This document shows, one piece after another, positions 12,018-23,189 of a stretch of DNA of 64,000 bases. Below the pieces are notes generated by a model, which saw nothing but the letters and a program-made list of their open reading frames with translations, had not been told where the DNA came from and searched no databases. The first letter of the stretch is position 1, and each line of letters starts with the position of its first letter. The translations under genes were made by a program, and so were the position numbers. Source of the DNA: Panulirus ornatus (lineage: Eukaryota > Arthropoda > Malacostraca > Decapoda > Palinuridae); the NCBI RefSeq assembly GCF_036320965.1, contig NC_092287.1:6578797-6642796 (forward strand), given 5' to 3'.

Positions 12018-12112
12018 CGTTTGAATGAACTGCAAACGTTTGAATGTACTGGAAACGTTTGAATGAACTGCAAACGTTTGAATGAACTGCAAACGTTTGA
12101 ATGAACTGCAGA
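12018..12112. repeat. 19-bp minisatellite with inverted ends
   Basis: Five units of CGTTTGAATGAACTGCAAA. Each unit carries GTTTG and CAAAC as inverted ends around a 9-nt centre, so each transcript unit could fold into a short hairpin. Confidence 0.92.
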
Positions 12113-12521
12113 AGGGGGCGTTGATAATCTGCAATCTTCCTTAAGTATTATATTTTTCTTACGAGATGGGTCATGTATACATAATGTATCATCCTCCAAA
12201 GCAGATCACGTAATACATTGTGTATAATCCTCTAGAGGATTATTACGAGACAGATCATGTATACAAAGCTAAGAAAAAATAATACCACGGAGAGGCCATC
12301 ATGATTGCGCATGAAGAAGCCAAACATGCACTTCTCAGATGGCTCTGTTCTCCTACAGGAGGGTGTTAATGCACACCCAGACAGACTGGCGGATCATAGA
12401 TGCTCATGAGGACAAAGAGAGTCATGGGGGAAAGAGGTGTAAGGGGATGGTACTGAGATACACACGAGGAAGTGAGGGACAAGTTTAAAAAGTCTTTTCA
12501 CACTGGAAGATCATATAACCC

Positions 12522-12850
12522 CAACACCAATGAGATGGAATAGGGACGTCTTGGAGATAACACCAATGAGATGGAATAGGAAGGTCTTGGAGACAACACC
12601 AATGACATGGAATAGGCAGGTGTTGGAGACAACACCAATGAGATGGAATACGCAGGTCTTGGAGATAACACCAATGAGATGGAATAGGGACGTCTTGGAG
12701 ATAACACCAATGAGATGGAACAGGGACGTCTTGGAGACAACACCAATGAGATGGAATAGGGACGCCTTGGAGACAATACCAATGAGATGGAACAGGCAGG
12801 TCTTGGAGACAACACCAATGAGATGGAATAGGGACGTCTTGGAGAGCCTT
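12522..12850. repeat. 36-bp minisatellite, about 9 units
   Basis: Units share ACCAATGAGATGGAATAGG and a GACGTCTTGGAGA segment. Because 36 is divisible by 3, both strands stay open with 12-residue periodicity (TPMRWNRDVLEI on plus). These frames are repeat artefacts, not genes. Confidence 0.93.
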
Positions 12851-12854
12851 CACA

Positions 12855-13776
12855 TTTCCAGAAAAGTCATGAGATAACTGCCACAGGGCCCTCATCCATA
12901 CAAGGCTCATGGTCCAGATGAATCTTCCCCGTGTGTAGGTGAAGATGGTGCACCAGTCATGCTGGATACACCACAATGAAAACGTTGTTCGAGACGTCAG
13001 CTGGAGGAAGGCAATGTACCGAGGGTTTGGAAGAAAGCCAATGTGGTGCCCATCTTTAAGAAGGGAGACTGTGAAGTCGGCCCTGAACTACACACCAGTC
13101 TTTCTGTGGCGGCGGGCATGGTCTGGTGAAATTCTAGGAGAGATGATGGTACGACAGCAAATGGATGACTAACTGAAAGTGAGAAGCAAGAGACGAAGAG
13201 GATTCATGGAAGGAAAGTCGTGCTCAACAAACCCCATGAATTTCTAAGAGAGAGTGAGCTCCGTTTTACACACACACACAAAAAAGAGGATGGCTGGATT
13301 ACGTGCGTCTGGACTGCCTAAACGCATATGACACCGTCTCACTCAAAGAAGCTGGATATTCAGGCAGGAATATTCAGGCAGGAATATTCAGACAGGAATA
13401 TTCAGACAGGAATAAGGGTGAGGACTGCTTCGATGGACACAAAAAAATCATTCAAGTGGAATGCGACGAATGACGCGTGTCACAGGAACTTTCTCCAACT
13501 GGGCTCGATCCTAGGATCCTGCTCTTCATCTCTACCAGATGCGACTGGACTCATACATGAGGGTGTTCGCGGAGGACTGTCAGAGTCACGAAGGAAGTAC
13601 AGAGGGATGAAGACTGCATCAACTTAACAAGAGGACCGAGACAAACTCTCAAATTGGTCTGATCCAGATTTGGCGAAGTTCAACCCAAGCAGATGCAAAG
13701 TGACGTGGAACAGGACACAAGTGAGCGAAAGGCTTCGATACGAACATCATCTAACAGGAAATGCACAGCGGGAATC

Positions 13777-13814
<38 letters not shown>

Positions 13815-14405
13815 AAAGGGCCTTGGGAGTCGACCTTGTACCGAATATGTCGCCAGGGCCCCGCCTCGAGAGAACTGCAAATGAAGACCAATGATTCGCA
13901 GGCGAATATCATCACGAAAATCAAGTACACGACGGGGAAAGACTGTGAGAGCTGTGCATGCTGGCCATGAGGGGCAACACTAGAATATGCCCCAACACGT
14001 TTGGTCACCGTACCTAAAGAGGCACAGGAATCTAATAGAGAAGGTGCAGAAGGAGGGCAATAAAGATGGAACCAGTGTGACGGCAGTTGAGGTACGTATA
14101 GGTCAGAGGCCACATATTTGTCCATAAATGAAAAGAGAAGAGTAAGGGCGTGACCGTGTTAACGACCGAGTCATGTTTCAAATCCAGTCTGATGCAGCCA
14201 CACTGTAAACACACGTCTTCGAGAGATACGAAGACTGGAAAACCAGAGACCAGAACACGATATGGATCGAGAAACGTGTCAGAAAAGACGTGAATAAGTC
14301 CATTCTTAGTGCTAGAGTTGTGGATGAATGGGATAAACATTGTTGTACGGAAACTCTGAATTTGGAGAGCAGTCAGAAGTTTAAAAAGTGGTCTGACAGC
14401 AAAGA
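12855..14405 (+). mobile_element. CR1-like LINE relic, heavily decayed
   Basis: Degraded RT landmarks appear in the expected order across frames: KAHGPDE (about 12900), VWKKANVVPIFKKGD (13027-13071), GFMEGKSCSTN (about 13205), a motif-A-like LDCLNAYDTV (about 13309), LGSILGS (about 13500), DKLSNWSDPDLAKFNPSRCKV in two pieces (13640-13705), VWSPYLKRH-NLIEKVQ (about 14000-14050) and a C-terminal SARVVDEWDK (about 14308). The order and spacing match CR1-type ORF2. No FADD-type motif C is intact, and there are many frameshifts and stops. A GT tract at 13781-13811 has grown inside the coding body. Attribution to CR1 rather than another Jockey-superfamily clade is an inference. Confidence 0.75.
13781..13811. 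repeat. (GT)n inside the CR1-like relic
   Basis: Dinucleotide run interrupting coding-derived sequence of the surrounding LINE relic. Confidence 0.93.
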
Positions 14406-14444
14406 AAGGTCGAGTGATGGGGTCCTACAAGTGTATATCTACCT

Positions 14445-14450
<6 letters not shown>

Positions 14451-14490
<40 letters not shown>
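14451..14490. repeat. (AC)n microsatellite
   Basis: AC run just beyond the CR1-like C-terminal homology. Confidence 0.94.
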
Positions 14491-14494
<4 letters not shown>

Positions 14495-14766
14495 ACAAGA
14501 ACGCCCTCTCTGTACGGTACAAAACAGTTAATTACCCAATCAGCAAGTGACCTCATGTGTTGGGTACGCGACCTCACCCCTTCGCCGCGGGCCAGCCAGC
14601 CCCGTGCGTACCACAACAGGAAGGAAAAAGGGGTTCCCCCTTACCGCCTCTCCCTTTGCGGAAAAGTCATTATCTCGACCTATTCCATCGAGGGAGACTG
14701 GTGTGTTCAGTCTCGATACCACATGGGAAAGTATGCTCCAGACACGATCTTCTATCACCTGAGGCC

Positions 14767-14767
<1 letters not shown>

Positions 14768-14846
<79 letters not shown>
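14768..14846. repeat. (AG)n microsatellite
   Basis: Uninterrupted AG run of about 79 bp. Confidence 0.95.
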
Positions 14847-14848
<2 letters not shown>

Positions 14849-14849
14849 T

Positions 14850-15700
14850 TCTAACCTCAGCGGAGGAATCGACTCGACCATCTTTCCAGCCTTAAGAGGA
14901 TGTGGTACACCACCACCACCACCACCACCTCACCATGGGAGGTACCACCACGTCACTCGTTCCCAGATGAGTACCACCTCCTGCGTGGGTACCTCCTCCT
15001 CCTCCTCTTCTTCTTACCCCACCAAGGATCCTCCTAATCTTGATCAGCACAGCGCAGCGCCGCCGACCTTCCTCTAGTGTGAGGAGGAGGAGGAGGGAAG
15101 TGGGGCCAATTCCTACAGACGGTCTGCAGGGTCTTCTGGTCCATGGCGGCCACGTTTCAGGAAATGCGGGCGGCGGCGGAGGGGGGCGACCCCGGAAGCC
15201 ATCGAAGGTGCGTAACGCGGATGACAGAAACCTGACATTCGGCGCCATACAGAGGAACAGACGCGGGTGTGTGTGTGTGTTGTGGGCCGCCGGGCCCCCC
15301 ATGACAGAACAACAGACGAGACATACCTCCATATATCTTTTTTTTTTGCGATCGTAGACATCATTCTCTCGTTCTTATCCCTTACTTTCTGCCGACGTTC
15401 GTTCTTCGTACCACCTTCGTGCACCCCATCGCCCATCGAGACGTGCCCCATGACTATATACGTCTACCCCCCCCAGCGACGAGGACAGTCATTCCAAGCT
15501 TCTGCACTGGGAACCAGCAAATTGGACCTACTCCCAAACCCTCTCTGACCAGCGACACAGGCTTTCTGTGGTCACCCAGCCGGAAGAATTGGCCAACAGC
15601 ATTGTACAGTTACGTTGGTCGGAGGACAGACCTCCCAAGTCATGGCAATTGGGGTCAACCCAGCAGACGAAGGTGGATAGCAGGTCAACAAGGGGGTTAA
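14850..15700. other. Unassigned mixed sequence
   Basis: Contains CACCAC (about 14908) and GAGGAGGAGG (about 15080) short repeats. Open frames of up to 146 codons have low-complexity Gly/Pro/Arg content and no recognised domain. Confidence 0.4.
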
Positions 15701-15711
15701 AAGACCAAAGA

Positions 15712-15815
15712 CCATACAGCAGACAGAGGTAGAGGCATGGACAGAAGCGTACAGCAGACAGAGGTAGAGGCATGGACAGAAGCGTACAGCAGATAGAGGT
15801 GGAGGCATGGCAGGC
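15712..15815. repeat. 35-bp minisatellite, 3 units
   Basis: Units share GTACAGCAGACAGAGGTAG and GAGGCATGGACAGAAGC. The third unit has diverged (GATAGAGGTGGAGG). Confidence 0.9.
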
Positions 15816-15855
15816 AAGCAGACAGCATATAATGGTAATGATGATGTCTGTGGGC

Positions 15856-15857
<2 letters not shown>

Positions 15858-15932
<75 letters not shown>
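15858..15932. repeat. (AG)n microsatellite
   Basis: Uninterrupted AG run. CAT/CAC triplet repeats follow at 16065-16125. Confidence 0.95.
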
Positions 15933-15936
<4 letters not shown>

Positions 15937-16284
15937 GGCTACACAACCAGGGCAATAAGGTGGGTGAGCCAATGGCAGAGGCCGGTAGTTTTAAGTCTAA
16001 GTGTCAAAACAGACTTTTATGACCTCTTCATTCTACGAAGACCCTGAGCAAAGGAAATGCCCCAGATTCCACCACCACCATCACTGTCACCATCACCACC
16101 ACCATCACCATCACCATCACCATCACCCGATGAAAAAAAAAGAAAAAAAAGTCACTTTGCTGTTAAGTAAAAGATTTACAGACTCGAGGTGAACTGTAAA
16201 ATGAAGTCTGACATTAAAGACAAAATATCCGAAAATTCTTCGTCAAAAATTATCTGTCAAGTTCCAAGAACTGCTTCCTTCCTA

Positions 16285-16555
16285 CAGCTGGTGGAGGACG
16301 GGGCTGGTGGTGGAAGGTGTGAGGCTCACAGGTGGTGGTGGTGGTTGAGGGAAGATGAGGCTCACAGCTGGTGATACTAGAGGAAGGGTGAGGCTCACAA
16401 CAGCTGGTGGTGGAGGGAGAGGGTGAGGGTCACAACAGCTGGTGGTGGAGGGAGGGTAAGGCTCACAACAGCTGGTGGTGGAGGGACAAGGTGAGGCTCA
16501 CAACAGCTGGTGGTGTAGGGAGGGTGTGAGGGTCACAACAGCTGGTGGTGGTGGT
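16285..16555. repeat. About 30-bp minisatellite (CACAACAGCTGGTGGTGG)
   Basis: Seven to eight units of GGCTCACAACAGCTGGTGG with GAGGG spacers of variable length (29-40 bp). Confidence 0.88.
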
Positions 16556-16612
16556 GGGAAGGTACATTCTTCAGTATAACACAGGCTCTTCCTTCTCGCT
16601 GTGGTGCCCACC

Positions 16613-16846
16613 ATGGTTCTACCGCTACCATCCACCTTCAGGAAAACGTCTCTGTCAACCTCTCTGCTCTGCCTCCTCCAGCTGGCGGTGCCTCACGCAG
16701 CACAGACTGGATCTCTGGGCCTGACGTCCAAAGATGTGACCAGCTTACGGACCATTTCCTACCCCACGTACTTGACAGCGATGCTCAGGAGTCGCCAGCG
16801 GAAGGCCTGTCTCCTCTACGATTCTCCTCATGTGCGACTCTGGTGA
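16613..16846 (+). CDS. Weak candidate exon for a secreted protein
   Basis: From an ATG at 16601 or 16613 the frame reads through a basic N-terminus (STFRKTS), a hydrophobic stretch (LLCLLQLAV) and a small-residue site (PHAAQ), as in a signal peptide with cleavage after Ala. About 45 further residues of ordinary composition follow to a stop at 16846. A GGTGACAAG string overlapping the last codons could be a splice donor. Unlike most frames here, it lies in non-repetitive sequence. I recognise no domain, find no partner exon, and the length is within chance expectation, so this is only a candidate. Confidence 0.2.
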   Translation: MVLPLPSTFRKTSLSTSLLCLLQLAVPHAAQTGSLGLTSKDVTSLRTISYPTYLTAMLRSRQRKACLLYDSPHVRLW

Positions 16847-16896
16847 CAAGTTAGGTTGCTGGCGAGTCGCAGGTCCACCAACAACCCCACCCCACT

Positions 16897-16897
<1 letters not shown>

Positions 16898-16943
<46 letters not shown>
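16898..16943. repeat. (AC)n microsatellite
   Basis: AC run of about 46 bp. Confidence 0.94.
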
Positions 16944-16944
<1 letters not shown>

Positions 16945-17034
16945 CTTCCTGACTATCAATTTCTGCTAGATGTTTCTCTCGAGGATGGCCTCCTTTCTCC
17001 GAATCTCACTGACTTCAATTCAAACTCCATCAAT

Positions 17035-17320
17035 CATGCGTGGGGGCCAGGAGATGAGTTAACCTCCTCACAGTCCCTTGGTCCAAACTTGATCCTCATC
17101 ATTCTCATAGTTTTTCCCTCTCCCGCCGCCCTCCCTCCCTCCCTCACGACCTCATCATCCACAAACCTCCTGACAGGTGCGAGTCCCGTCCTTCTCGACA
17201 GACGACTTTGCACACTGTCAAGAAGACCCGAGGGTCGTAGCACCGTTCCCTGTGGCAGACGCCCTCTGGGGACGCCCAACCCACCTGGAGAAGGTTCCTC
17301 TGACACCACACGCCCCCCCC
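17035..17320 (-). mobile_element. Decayed RT fragment (CR1/Jockey-like)
   Basis: A 91-codon minus-strand frame contains RLPQGTVLRPS, like the conserved PQG segment of non-LTR RTs. It has RFVDDEVV about 32 residues later, like the F-x-DD catalytic motif, and MRIKFGPRDCEEV at the position of the usual MKFNPxKCEV segment. Order and spacing fit the RT palm; the rest is degraded and its 5' and 3' parts are absent. Confidence 0.5.
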
Positions 17321-17492
17321 CCCCCCGGGGGGGATTTTATATCCCTTGGCGAAGGAGTCCCACCTCCCGTTCCAGTCACATCCCCTGTATTCTTCTTACC
17401 AGACTCCTGTGTGATGTCCACTTCCTTAACACACATTCTACTTATCTTTTGCGTTCTGACAATACTTCCTTTTTTTACCCAGTATTTAACAG

Positions 17493-17494
17493 AC

Positions 17495-17549
<55 letters not shown>
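17493..17549. repeat. (AC)n microsatellite
   Basis: AC run of about 57 bp. 17550-17825 is unassigned. Confidence 0.95.
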
Positions 17550-17554
<5 letters not shown>

Positions 17555-17825
17555 AAAAATTGGTCTAGTGTTCAGCGCGACTTCCCGGTCTCCTTTCTTA
17601 AAAGATTGGCACAACTTTCCCCTTCCTTCCATTCCTTTCCCACTTGACATACCTCCAGGAACATTTCGTTCAGGTATATGTGTGCCTGCTTATACAGGAC
17701 ACATGGAGACACTTCATGAGGAGCTTGTGCCTTAAATGGGGCAAAAGGACCTTTAGCATTCAAAATATCATTTCTTGAAACTACATCGCTTCCTAAAAAA
17801 AAAAACCCACTGTGTCTCACTGGCG

Positions 17826-17950
17826 TGACGGTTGTGCTGTCTTCCACTGTGACACCACTTTAAAACGTATTATCATTCAGCCCCTCGCATAGGTTATGCT
17901 GTCTCCCACTGTGACACCACTTTCAAACGTATTACCATTCAGCCCCTCAT
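17826..17950. repeat. About 60-bp tandem duplication
   Basis: Two diverged copies of a segment containing CCACTGTGACACCACTTT and CATTCAGCCCCTC. Confidence 0.88.
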
Positions 17951-18259
17951 CTATCTAATGATTACCCTCGACCATCTTATCCCCTCTGAAACCTGTAACC
18001 AAATGACCGATGAGTGGAACCAACAATTTACACCAAGTGAATCTATGGAGAAGTTCTTGATCACCTCCTGCCTTGTCCACAATATTTATATCTTCAGTTA
18101 TCTCTGTTCCTCTCTTTCTTGAATCTTGCTCTACGTACTCGTTTCTTTCCTCTCTTGTACGCATCTTTCGAATGCTGGCTGGCTATAGCGCCTCTTACTT
18201 CACCACACAGGACATCCCAAAGCTCCTCTGCTTCTTCACGTCTTCCATACGAACCACAT

Positions 18260-18260
18260 C

Positions 18261-18318
<58 letters not shown>
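18260..18318. repeat. (GT)n microsatellite
   Basis: GT run of about 58 bp. Confidence 0.95.
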
Positions 18319-18399
18319 AGGCACTTCATCTCCCACACACGTCACGTCCGTCATGATAACATACAGGAAAGACGCCATGACAAGATCTATCGTGTCATT

Positions 18400-19070
18400 T
18401 CCCGTTTCCCAGAGGCGACCACCACGAAGGAGGCCAAACAAAACATCCTCCCTCTAACCCTCCTCCTCCTCCTCTTCCTCTCCTCCCTCACTCCCTCCCT
18501 CCCAGCCGGACGTCCTACCAAGGGAAAACTCTCTCACTCGTAACTTCCCGTCACCAAGTGTAGCTTTCTTTTTTGGTCACTTCAGGTCCTCGGCTTCAAG
18601 TGCTTCCCTCTCCTTGTCCCTGAATCCTCCGTACTTTCTTACCTGCGCCTCCAAACTCCCTTACCTAACCCTTATATAATACTTCCTCAAGTCTCTATGG
18701 CCCTTAACTCTCTCTCTCTCGCCTTGTTGTACCCTTCAACCATTCCCATTCACAAGCCGGTGATGGCTACCCGTTACCAGCGTCCGTAACAACGTTTGTA
18801 ACGGGACAAGCCGGGATCAGCTGAGATAACAGACCTAGCTTCTTACAGGATGCCAAATCATAGGATATTCGCGGGGAACACAAGGATGTAAGATGTCCCG
18901 TGATCCAGGGGTGGAAGGGAAGATACAGACGTCGCATTCACCCTCGACTCGAACTTGTAACCTTGTCAAGGAATGTCTGTGGGACGCGCTGGCCTCCTTC
19001 ACGTTATTAGCTTCACGTTTAATGTGGCAGAACCAATGGAATCTCTACCACTGAAGTCCAGACGAATCAT
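18400..19070. other. Unassigned, no recognisable gene
   Basis: Pyrimidine-rich to 18740, then mixed sequence. No coding or RNA feature is recognised. Confidence 0.4.
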
Positions 19071-19074
19071 CAAG

Positions 19075-19290
19075 GGACATATAGTTATGGATCAACAACA
19101 TGACCTGACTGGGGGTTATGGATCAACAACATGACCTGACTGGGGGTTAAGGATCAGTAACATGACCTGACTGGGGTTAAGGATCAACAACATGACCTGA
19201 CTGGGGGTTAAGGATCAACAACATGACCTGACTGGGGGTTAAGGATCAACAACATGACCTGACTGGGGGTTAAGGATCAACAACATGACC
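19075..19290. repeat. 31-bp minisatellite, about 7 units
   Basis: Units share GGATCAACAACATGACCTGA followed by CTGGGGGTTA. One unit has lost a G (30 bp) and the last ends in ATGACCTTCTT. Each unit carries TGACCTGAC. The period equals that of the large 51-57 kb satellite, but the sequence is different. Confidence 0.93.
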
Positions 19291-19366
19291 TTCTTAGGGA
19301 AACACGCCATGTTACACTCTGCTTGCTCTCTCCTGCAGTGGGTGTCGGTAAATCATGATTACGGTA

Positions 19367-19370
<4 letters not shown>

Positions 19371-19450
<80 letters not shown>
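19371..19450. repeat. (AG)n microsatellite
   Basis: Uninterrupted AG run of about 80 bp. A second AG run lies at 19766-19827. Confidence 0.95.
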
Positions 19451-19453
<3 letters not shown>

Positions 19454-19765
19454 CCACCAAGTCAGGCGACGTGTGCTTAACCCACTAGACAAAATTCCAA
19501 ACACAGGCTTCGACCCCCCCTAAACACGAGCTGCGCATGAACACACGGGTAATGACAACGACCTGGGTGCCAAGACACGAGCCACCTCGTAAGGTCTAGT
19601 CGTACCGACGCGTCCTGCGAGGTGTTGACGAAGTGAGGTCGTTTCCCCGGCTGGATACGAACGAGAAGGCGCCGTCGACTGCGGCGAACAGCGAGGGCTT
19701 TGGGAAGGTCATAGATTGCCCTACGCTAAGACACGCTTCGGGACGCGGGCACGTCTTCGGGAGAG

Positions 19766-19766
19766 G

Positions 19767-19827
<61 letters not shown>
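19766..19827. repeat. (AG)n microsatellite
   Basis: Uninterrupted AG run. ACT triplet repeats follow at 20085-20150. Confidence 0.95.
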
Positions 19828-19828
<1 letters not shown>

Positions 19829-20289
19829 AGGAACCTCACCCTCACAACCTTCGCTACTACCCCCACCCCTCACACAACCACCTCACCCTTGCCTTGCCCT
19901 CTCCCCGCCTCACCTCGGCCTAACTAACACTCACCGTGATACACAGTTCTACGCCCCACTTACACACACTCCCTCCCACTCTGGCTGGTGCATGCAACCA
20001 ACACACAGGTGCCTTCATGTGAGAACATCCTTCAGTGTAATTTCCTGTTATATCCTTTTACTATTATCATTATCATCACTATCACTACTACTACTACTAC
20101 TACTACTACCACTTCTACTACTACTCCTGCTACTACCACTACTACCCATAGTATCGTCTTTATGCTACTGTTATGAACATATGAAAGGAGATCTAATCTG
20201 TTTGTAACACTTTCATGCGATGTCTGTTGAGAACCTTGGTAGACATGAGAGACTTCCTACGTTAGATTGTATCTGTCATATCTGTGTAC

Positions 20290-20440
20290 CGATAAGGGAG
20301 GACTGACGCCCAAGCTGATCTACCAAGGGAGGACTGATGCCCAAGTTGATCTACCAAGGGAGGACTGACGCCCAAGCTGATCTACCAAGGGAGGACTGAT
20401 GCCCAAGTTGATCTACCAAGGGAGGACTGATGCTCAACTT
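20290..20440. repeat. 31-bp minisatellite with alternating variants
   Basis: Five units of ACCAAGGGAGGACTGAYGCC plus CAAGYTGATCT. C/C and T/T variants alternate at the two marked positions, indicating amplification as a 62-bp dimer. Confidence 0.9.
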
Positions 20441-20514
20441 GATCTGACTGTGTATGACCAGCAGCAGTAGCAGGGCAGGTTTGAGGGTCCTGACTCGCAT
20501 ACTAATCTACTACT

Positions 20515-20672
20515 CTGGTGGTGGTGGGTGGTGGTGGTGGTGGTGGTGGTGGGTGGTGGTGGTGGTGGTGGTGGTGGTGGTGGTGGTGGGTGGTGGTGGT
20601 GGTGGTGGTGGTGGTGGTGGTGGGTGGTGGTGGTGGTGGTGGTGGTGGTGGTGGTGGTGGTGGTGGTGGTGG
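20515..20672. repeat. (GGT)n microsatellite
   Basis: GGT triplets with four extra-G interruptions that shift the frame. Gives poly-Val, poly-Gly and poly-Trp frames that are not genes. Confidence 0.95.
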
Positions 20673-20799
20673 GGGATGGGAGCATGGGACTAGTCGTGGG
20701 GTGTGGGGGATGTGGGGGGTTTATGGCTTCGTCTTGCTACCTACTGACCTCCCTCCTTCCCCCAAGCCTCAAGCACCTGGCGGGCTAGTACACTAAAAT

Positions 20800-20955
20800 G
20801 ATGTACTACTTTCCTGGCTAGTACACTACACTTGGTGTACTACTATCCTTGTTAGTACACTACACTGGTGTACTACTATCCTTGTTAGTACACTACACTG
20901 GTGTACTACTATCCTTGTTAGTACACTACACTGGTGTACTACTATCCTGGCTAGC
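20800..20955. repeat. 33-bp minisatellite with per-unit hairpin
   Basis: Four to five units. Each contains TAGTACAC and GTGTACTA as a perfect 8-bp inverted repeat around the 7-nt loop TACACTG. The first unit has the variant AAAATGATGTACTAC and loses the stem. Confidence 0.92.
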
Positions 20956-21111
20956 ACAATTAATCTTTTTCTTTGTTGGAAGCTCCAGTCACGTACAAAA
21001 GTCCACATCAAGGCCAGGTCTTAATTGAAATATATAAAAGATCATGAAAGGGGAAATGAAGAGACAAGGGAATGTATTTACGAATTCTGGGGAAAATGAA
21101 AAGCCTGTCTC

Positions 21112-22235
21112 TTCTAATGTGTCAGGTCATAGTTATTGGGAAAGACATGAGAAGGTTGAGAGTTCCAAAGCTTAGAGGTGTAGGGAAAGAAGCAGGTATC
21201 AAAACGGCCCACCCTTGAATTGCTGATGGCCACACAGTAATCAGGGGACGCAGCACCTTGCCAAATATTGCGTGGTCTAGCTCGTGGTGAGGGGGCACAC
21301 AAGCAGCCAGCTCCCGGGAGCAAAAAGCCAAAGTAATAACCACAGAAGAGGGAAAGTGAACCAACATTGTGTCGTAGGACAAGAAGGGGGTCAAGTTTTG
21401 AAGTTAGCCTGAGAGAGAGTTTATAAGACGGACCGCTTTCGACTCAACTCTGTCGAGTAAGGACGCAGAGCTAGAACCACCACAGATCTGGGATCGAGGC
21501 ACTATACAAGGATAAGTCAATCCTTTGTATAAATGGAGCAACTGTTCAGAGGAAAAGAAATTTCGACATCTGAAAAGGATTCCTAGTTTCTTACAGGCAG
21601 ACTTTGGTATTTCCGGAATGATGGGGTCCCCAAGAAAGAGTGGATATGACAGTAATACCATGTTTACTAAGTCAAGAGGTGGAATTGCAGAACCGTAAAA
21701 GGAGAGGCGAGAGTTGTGAGTGCATTCGATTATTCGTGGACGAGAGGAAACAAATGATAAAAAGGAGCATCAAGGGGGCTGAGGGAAAATATCAGAGTCT
21801 TCTAAGGTGGAGTTAGAGGAGAAACGGGAACCAGAGTTGCTTTGTTTACGGGAGAACGGAAAAGTGGAGGAAAGGTAAAGCGAGAGAAGTGGTTGGAGAT
21901 GCCTTTAGCTAAAGACCAGAAAGACCTATCAGTGGATGACGAGGAGAGGTTATCGCACTTCGTTAGAATAAAGGAACGCTTCGCCTCACGGAGAACGCGC
22001 TTGCAGTGATTACGAGCAGTGATAAATCTGAATGGGAGCCAGAGCAAGGAGAGGTTTTCCATACCCGATATGCCTGATCCCTTGCCTGAATGGCCTTAGA
22101 ACTGGAACGAATGAACCATAGACTGGATGAAGAGGTCTTTTCGTCTTGGAGGATAAAAGGGGATAAATGCTTCCATTCCAGTAAGAATAACCTCTGCTAA
22201 GCGTCTGGTGGAGACAAAAGTATCACCAAGTATGA
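21112..22235 (-). mobile_element. Jockey-like LINE relic with internal RT deletion
   Basis: Minus-strand homology reads in order: PPRRKDLFIQSMVHS (about 22150), ARNHCKRVLREAKRSF with SSSSTDRSFWSLAKGISNHF (about 22015-21890), then LSFYGSAIPPLDLVN (about 21700), ACKKLGILFRCRNFFSSEQL with LLHLYKGL (about 21600-21510), LLDRVESKAVRLINS (about 21450), and AISNSRVGRFDTCFFPYTSK with LWNSQPSHVFPNNYDLT (21230-21116). The first part precedes the RT domain and the second follows it, so nearly the whole RT palm is missing between about 21780 and 21720. Several frameshifts also occur. Clade assignment is from recognised C-terminal motifs. Confidence 0.82.
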
Positions 22236-22504
22236 CTGACCTATGCTGACGATGCTTCAGTCAGTCATCTCTCCAGGGTGGAACACCATGACTGACCCAC
22301 TATCAGCTTCGTCAGTCCCGGGCGTCGTGGGTACACGGCATCGTCTACATGCAAATGACCTTCCGTGCTAGTCCAGAGGCGCAATCAAACCTTCTCGCCT
22401 CTGCCGGAGAAGCCTGCCTTCAAGCCCTGCCCCCCCCCCCTCATATCCACGATAATGTAATTCGTTCCCTCATGTTTGAAACTTCCCAGCGTAGTAGATG
22501 TGGT

Positions 22505-22551
22505 ACGCGACAGACAGACAGACAGACAGACACACACACACACACACACAT
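22505..22551. repeat. (GACA)n/(AC)n microsatellite
   Basis: GACA repeats pass into AC repeats. 22552-23100 is otherwise unassigned; GATACGAACCCTGC near 22731 looks like a reversed B box but stands alone. Confidence 0.92.
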
Positions 22552-23104
22552 CTGAGGTGACTCCAAATCTGCTCTGGAGTTATGAGCAGCCCGTGTGCGT
22601 CAGGTGGACGGATGGTGATGCATAACGGAGGAGGAAGTCCCCCTTCTCCGGGAGGGTCTCTTGCATCAACTTTCGAAATGAGAACGAGTCAATCCCACGA
22701 GAAAGATCAGCACCAGATGGGGATGGGGAGGGATACGAACCCTGCATTCCCCCTCCCTCCCTCCCTCGCGTCCTGCCTCATGTGCACAGCGGCAACTCGA
22801 GATAATGGCAAGAAAGACATCAACAACACGAGGATCCATACACACACACAAGGGCGCCGTCGAACCCTATGCAAAGGCCTATCCAATCGCACAAAAAGAT
22901 GCCGTGAGTGGCTTCATCTGAGGACAACAGAAATCGCACTCGTCACCAGCAGAGGTGTACAGACGACCCACAGGAGCGTTTCAAGCCCTAATGGGTATAA
23001 GGAACTGCCTTACCTCTTTGTCCTGAACGTGCAGCAGCGAGAATGACGCTCCTGTTCAAGGAAAACGATAGCTGCCACGCCAGTATGTTGCAACGCAGCG
23101 GACC

Positions 23105-23105
23105 A

Positions 23106-23182
<77 letters not shown>

Positions 23183-23189
23183 TTTTTTT
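23105..23189. repeat. (TA)n plus T-run, LINE tail
   Basis: A TA run to 23165 and a T run of about 24 abut the reversed 3' end of the following LINE, so on the minus strand they are its A-rich and TA tail. Confidence 0.93.

Noticed and set aside
19440..19515. tRNA-like words CTTAACCCACTAGAC and GGCTTCGACCCC
   Set aside because: The order and spacing do not make a cloverleaf on either strand, so no tRNA gene was called.
22725..22760. Reversed tRNA B-box-like GATACGAACCCTGC
   Set aside because: No A box, no SINE body and no tail nearby.
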